From: Oscillospiraceae bacterium
Lineage (GTDB): Bacteria; Bacillota; Clostridia; Oscillospirales; Acutalibacteraceae
DNA length: 64,000 bases
NCBI GenBank assembly: GCA_015065975.1
Contig: SVPG01000002.1
Coordinates: 1-64,000 of the forward strand
Direction: 5' to 3'
The notes below the pieces were generated by a model that did not search any database, was not told the DNA's origin, and worked only from the letters and a program-made list of their open reading frames with translations. Both the position numbers and the translations under genes were made by a program. The first letter of the stretch is position 1. Each line of letters opens with the position of its first letter. Positions 61,748-64,000 of the stretch are shown piece by piece.

Positions 61748-62440
61748 TTACTGCTCTCTCGGGTCGATATAACGGACAGCATCATCAAAACGACCGTACT
61801 GACCGATATTGTTCTTGTAAGCCTCACCCGGCTCGACACCGTGACGGATATCCTCGAGCATCTTGCCAAGCTTTACAAACTGATAGCCGATGACCTGATC
61901 GTCTGCATCAAGACCAAGCTTGATAACATAACCCTCAGCCATCTCCATGTAACGAACGCCCTTTGCACGGGTGCTGTACATGGTACCGAGCTGAGATCTG
62001 AGACCCTTACCGAGGTCCTCAAGACCTGCGCCGATGGGAAGACCGTTCTCGGAGAATGCGGTCTGGGTACGGCCGTAAACGATCTGGAGGAAGAGCTCTC
62101 TCATAGCAACGTTGATAGCGTCGCAAACAAGGTCTGTGTTGAGAGCCTCAAGAAGAGTCTTACCGGGAAGGATCTCTGCAGCCATAGCAGCAGAATGGGT
62201 CATACCGGAGCATCCGAGAGTCTCAACAAGAGCCTCTTCGATAATGCCTTCCTTGACATTGAGGGTGAGCTTGCATGCGCCCTGCTGGGGAGCACACCAG
62301 CCAACACCGTGTGTCAGACCGCTGATGTCCTTGATTTCGTATGCCTTGACCCACTTGCCCTCTTCGGGGATGGGAGCAGGACCGTGGAACGGGCCCTTGG
62401 CAACAGTGCACATTTTTTCCACTTCATGGGAATAATTCAT
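61748..62440 (-). CDS. NifU/IscU-like iron-sulfur cluster assembly scaffold
   Basis: 230-residue protein with the IscU/NifU N-terminal fold: GVGWCAPQQGACKLTLNV near residue 47 and LGCSGMTHSAAMAAEILPGKTLLEAL near 75, with Cys residues in the order expected of cluster ligands. A Cys also at CTVAKG near residue 11. The C-terminal half (130-230) is unlike SufU and probably binds the GGGtGRT partner (inference). It is the first gene of a two-gene unit with a strong promoter. Confidence 0.88.
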   Translation of the reverse strand: MNYSHEVEKMCTVAKGPFHGPAPIPEEGKWVKAYEIKDISGLTHGVGWCAPQQGACKLTLNVKEGIIEEALVETLGCSGMTHSAAMAAEILPGKTLLEALNTDLVCDAINVAMRELFLQIVYGRTQTAFSENGLPIGAGLEDLGKGLRSQLGTMYSTRAKGVRYMEMAEGYVIKLGLDADDQVIGYQFVKLGKMLEDIRHGVEPGEAYKNNIGQYGRFDDAVRYIDPREQ

Positions 62441-62496
62441 AACTGAACTCCTTTCGCTTAACTTGAATAAAGCTGAAATTTATCAGACCAACAGTT

Positions 62497-62525
62497 ATTA
62501 TACATTTTTTCGCCGCACTTGGCAA
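62497..62525 (-). promoter_or_regulatory. Promoter of the NifU-like/GGGtGRT unit
   Basis: TTGCCA (62525-62520), 17 bases, TATAAT (62502-62497), 57 bases before the start; ribosome site AAAGGAG follows. Confidence 0.85.
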
Positions 62526-62599
62526 GTCCGAACGCAAATATATCGTTAAAATTTTCTCACTCTTTTTCGAGAGAATTATGTGTGTTTTATTCAAAAGAC

Positions 62600-62628
62600 T
62601 TGAAATTTTCGCCGCTTTATGCTTTAAT
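62600..62628 (+). promoter_or_regulatory. Promoter of the 292-residue membrane protein gene
   Basis: TTGAAA (62600-62605), 17 bases, TTTAAT (62623-62628) on the plus strand, about 70 bases before the ATG at 62701. Confidence 0.7.
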
Positions 62629-62700
62629 TAAATGCAACTGAGCACGAAAATGCAATTTATAAAAGTTTTCAGGCTCCTTCAGGAAAGGAATGGTAATAAA

Positions 62701-63579
62701 ATGGCAAATATCAAAAACAACGATCCGTTCAAGGAAATGATGAGTTTTGATGTTTCTGCTCCCAGCAAGGCTCAGCAGAAAGCCGCAAAACAAAAGCATA
62801 TAGAAAAGAAGAAAGCAAAAAAGGCCGCCGCTGCGATCGAAAGAACTCAGCAGCTCGAAAACGATATTCTCGAGCAGGAAACCGAGCAGATCATCTCAAC
62901 AAAGAAGTCGCTCACAATTATCGGCAGCATCTCCGCTATATCGGTTGTCGTGTTTGTTGCGCTCTTTGTCATACTCAAGGCCTTCTCGCTCGTCGGAACT
63001 GAGGTTATGGTCAAGGACTTCGTAGAGCGCTTCAACAGCGTCGGAGTCAATGACAACTCCGCTCCCGCCGGATACGGTGATATCCCTATCGGCAGCGACG
63101 GTATTGAAAGAAGCTCCACTTCCACCATCAGACTTTATGACGGAATCGTACTTAACATCTCAACAAGAAACAACGAGATCCTCTGGGCAGAGATCATCTG
63201 CAGCGATTCTCATCTTGTTTTTGACGCTGACAATCCTTCTGAGGAGGGACGTCTCTCCTTCAAGACTGCTGAATTCGGCTATAACTATTATGGTATGTGT
63301 GCAAGACTTGCACGCGGAATCGATCCCAGCCTCAACTTTGAAGCATCGAGCGTCGGACTCACCGCCGACGAATACGCTTACGGTATTGTAAACACGCTAT
63401 TCACCTTCACTCAGAACAACGCTCTCAAGAACGAAAGCTACAATCAGAACGGAGTTTTCAGCTATACCGACTCCATGACATCGGCTCATATCTCCTACAC
63501 GATCACCTATTACAAAGACGGCGGTATCAGCTTCCTCGTAACCCCCAACACCGCTGAGGAAGACTACTCCATTTCCTAA
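62701..63579 (+). CDS. Membrane-anchored protein with coiled-coil start, 292 aa
   Basis: Unrecognised. A basic, Ala/Lys-rich region with a short coiled coil (about residues 20-70: QQKAAKQKHIEKKKAKKAAAAIERTQQLE), one membrane helix (about 83-107), and an outer domain of about 180 residues with aromatic and acidic content. The start at ATG 62701 has GGAAAGGA upstream; the longer frame does not. Stop codon overlaps that of the LysR-type gene. Its own promoter is at 62600-62628. Topology suits a type II membrane protein, but no function can be inferred. Confidence 0.75.
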   Translation: MANIKNNDPFKEMMSFDVSAPSKAQQKAAKQKHIEKKKAKKAAAAIERTQQLENDILEQETEQIISTKKSLTIIGSISAISVVVFVALFVILKAFSLVGTEVMVKDFVERFNSVGVNDNSAPAGYGDIPIGSDGIERSSTSTIRLYDGIVLNISTRNNEILWAEIICSDSHLVFDADNPSEEGRLSFKTAEFGYNYYGMCARLARGIDPSLNFEASSVGLTADEYAYGIVNTLFTFTQNNALKNESYNQNGVFSYTDSMTSAHISYTITYYKDGGISFLVTPNTAEEDYSIS

Positions 63580-64000
63580 TCATCAATATCCGAACTCATT
63601 ACAAGCTCGATATACCTTTTTGCCGCGGCGGAAAGCTCTGTGTTTTCTGTATAACAGACACCGATGCTTCGCTCCGGCACAGGTGTATCGAGCTTTATTT
63701 CAAATAATCCGCTGTTTTCATCATGATCGGTAAATTCTCTTGTTACACACGCAATTCCAAGTCCTATTCTCGCATAATCACAGAGAAGATCGTGTGCGCC
63801 AAGTTCGATCTGAGGGGATAAATCTATCCCCTTTGTCATAAAATATCTATCGACCTGTCGGCGTGAATTCGATGCCCGTTCGAGCATTATAAGCGGACAC
63901 CGAGCAATCTCACCAAGCGTAAGCACTCTGTCCTTCAGTTCGGAGAATTTTTCGCCCGCCACAAATACATCATGAACGGTTATACACTCTTCAAATACGA
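63576..64000 (-). CDS. LysR-type regulator, C-terminal effector domain (partial)
   Basis: The frame is open from the right edge, so the N-terminal DNA-binding half lies outside. The visible ~140 residues read as a LysR substrate-binding domain: HDVFVAGEKFSELKDRVLTLGEIARCPLIMLERASNSRRQVDRYF, then DYARIGLGIACVTREF and PVPERSIGV. Effector and targets unknown; divergent or downstream genes are outside the window. Its stop overlaps that of the convergent 292-residue gene (63576-63579). Confidence 0.8.
   Translation of the reverse strand, partial: VFEECITVHDVFVAGEKFSELKDRVLTLGEIARCPLIMLERASNSRRQVDRYFMTKGIDLSPQIELGAHDLLCDYARIGLGIACVTREFTDHDENSGLFEIKLDTPVPERSIGVCYTENTELSAAAKRYIELVMSSDIDD

Noticed and set aside
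1..64000. CRISPR arrays, rRNA, tmRNA, SRP RNA or phage structural genes
   Set aside because: None seen. No regularly spaced repeats or conserved RNA cores were found on reading both strands.

Overview
The window looks like a chromosomal segment of a low-to-mid GC anaerobic Clostridia member, most likely a gut Oscillospirales/Ruminococcaceae relative. This is inference from gene content: a Rex redox repressor, Na+-pump decarboxylase subunits, the TepA/YlzJ/FtsK cluster typical of Firmicutes, DnaD and DnaC-type primosome genes, an M18 peptidase, the NifU-like/GGGtGRT pair and many short Clostridia-specific DUF proteins. No rRNA or species marker is present.

Region 1 (1-6400) is accessory DNA, probably one end of an integrative/conjugative element abutting the 3' end of tRNA-Leu(CAA). 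It carries a Dam-type methylase (cut by the left edge), a tandem ArdA-like antirestriction protein with a C-terminal LPD28-like domain, DUF4314 and DUF6809-like proteins, an intact IS5-family insertion with 12-bp inverted repeats and a 4-bp target duplication, and a duplicated ~110-bp structured leader, one copy of which precedes a truncated paralogue.

Region 2 (6460-12360), minus strand: tRNA-Leu; lexA followed by a large unknown membrane protein; proS downstream of the beta and gamma subunits of a Na+-translocating decarboxylase.

Region 3 (12500-21770), plus strand: a lipoprotein, a surface protein with Ig-like and FIVAR-like repeats, a giant SF1 helicase with a C-terminal nuclease-like domain, tRNA-Ala on the minus strand, a cytidylyltransferase-oxidoreductase fusion with an unusual structured translation start, and a small membrane protein.

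Region 4 (21783-35149) reads as one long minus-strand operon from a strong promoter at 35121-35149: tepA, ylzJ-like, uppP, ftsK, ygiQ, a ComEC-like metallo-beta-lactamase protein, DUF3006, an epimerase, murC, gltX, glnS, ending at a perfect hairpin terminator. It mixes envelope precursor synthesis, DNA translocation and Glu/Gln tRNA charging.

Region 5 (35190-39160): aconitase, isocitrate dehydrogenase and Rex form one operon whose promoter overlaps a good Rex-type palindrome, suggesting NADH-responsive control of the oxidative TCA branch that makes 2-oxoglutarate.

Region 6 (39160-56340): mreB-DUF6483; nth-ABC-F-mtaB; an ECF sigma/anti-sigma pair; dnaD-dnaC; an M18 aminopeptidase; ddl-murI-DUF1934; a DEDDh exonuclease; a LURP-one-like protein; a YibE/F transporter-like protein with an odd extracellular domain; and a 34-residue membrane micropeptide with its own terminator.

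Region 7 (56335-64000): pncA-pncB NAD salvage, an XRE regulator, a Gx transporter with ApbE, the NifU-like/GGGtGRT pair, an unknown membrane protein and a LysR regulator cut by the right edge.

Many promoters have near-consensus -35/-10 boxes with 17-bp spacing, which makes the transcription units fairly clear. Long open frames antisense to the high-GC3 genes are codon-bias shadows and were left out.
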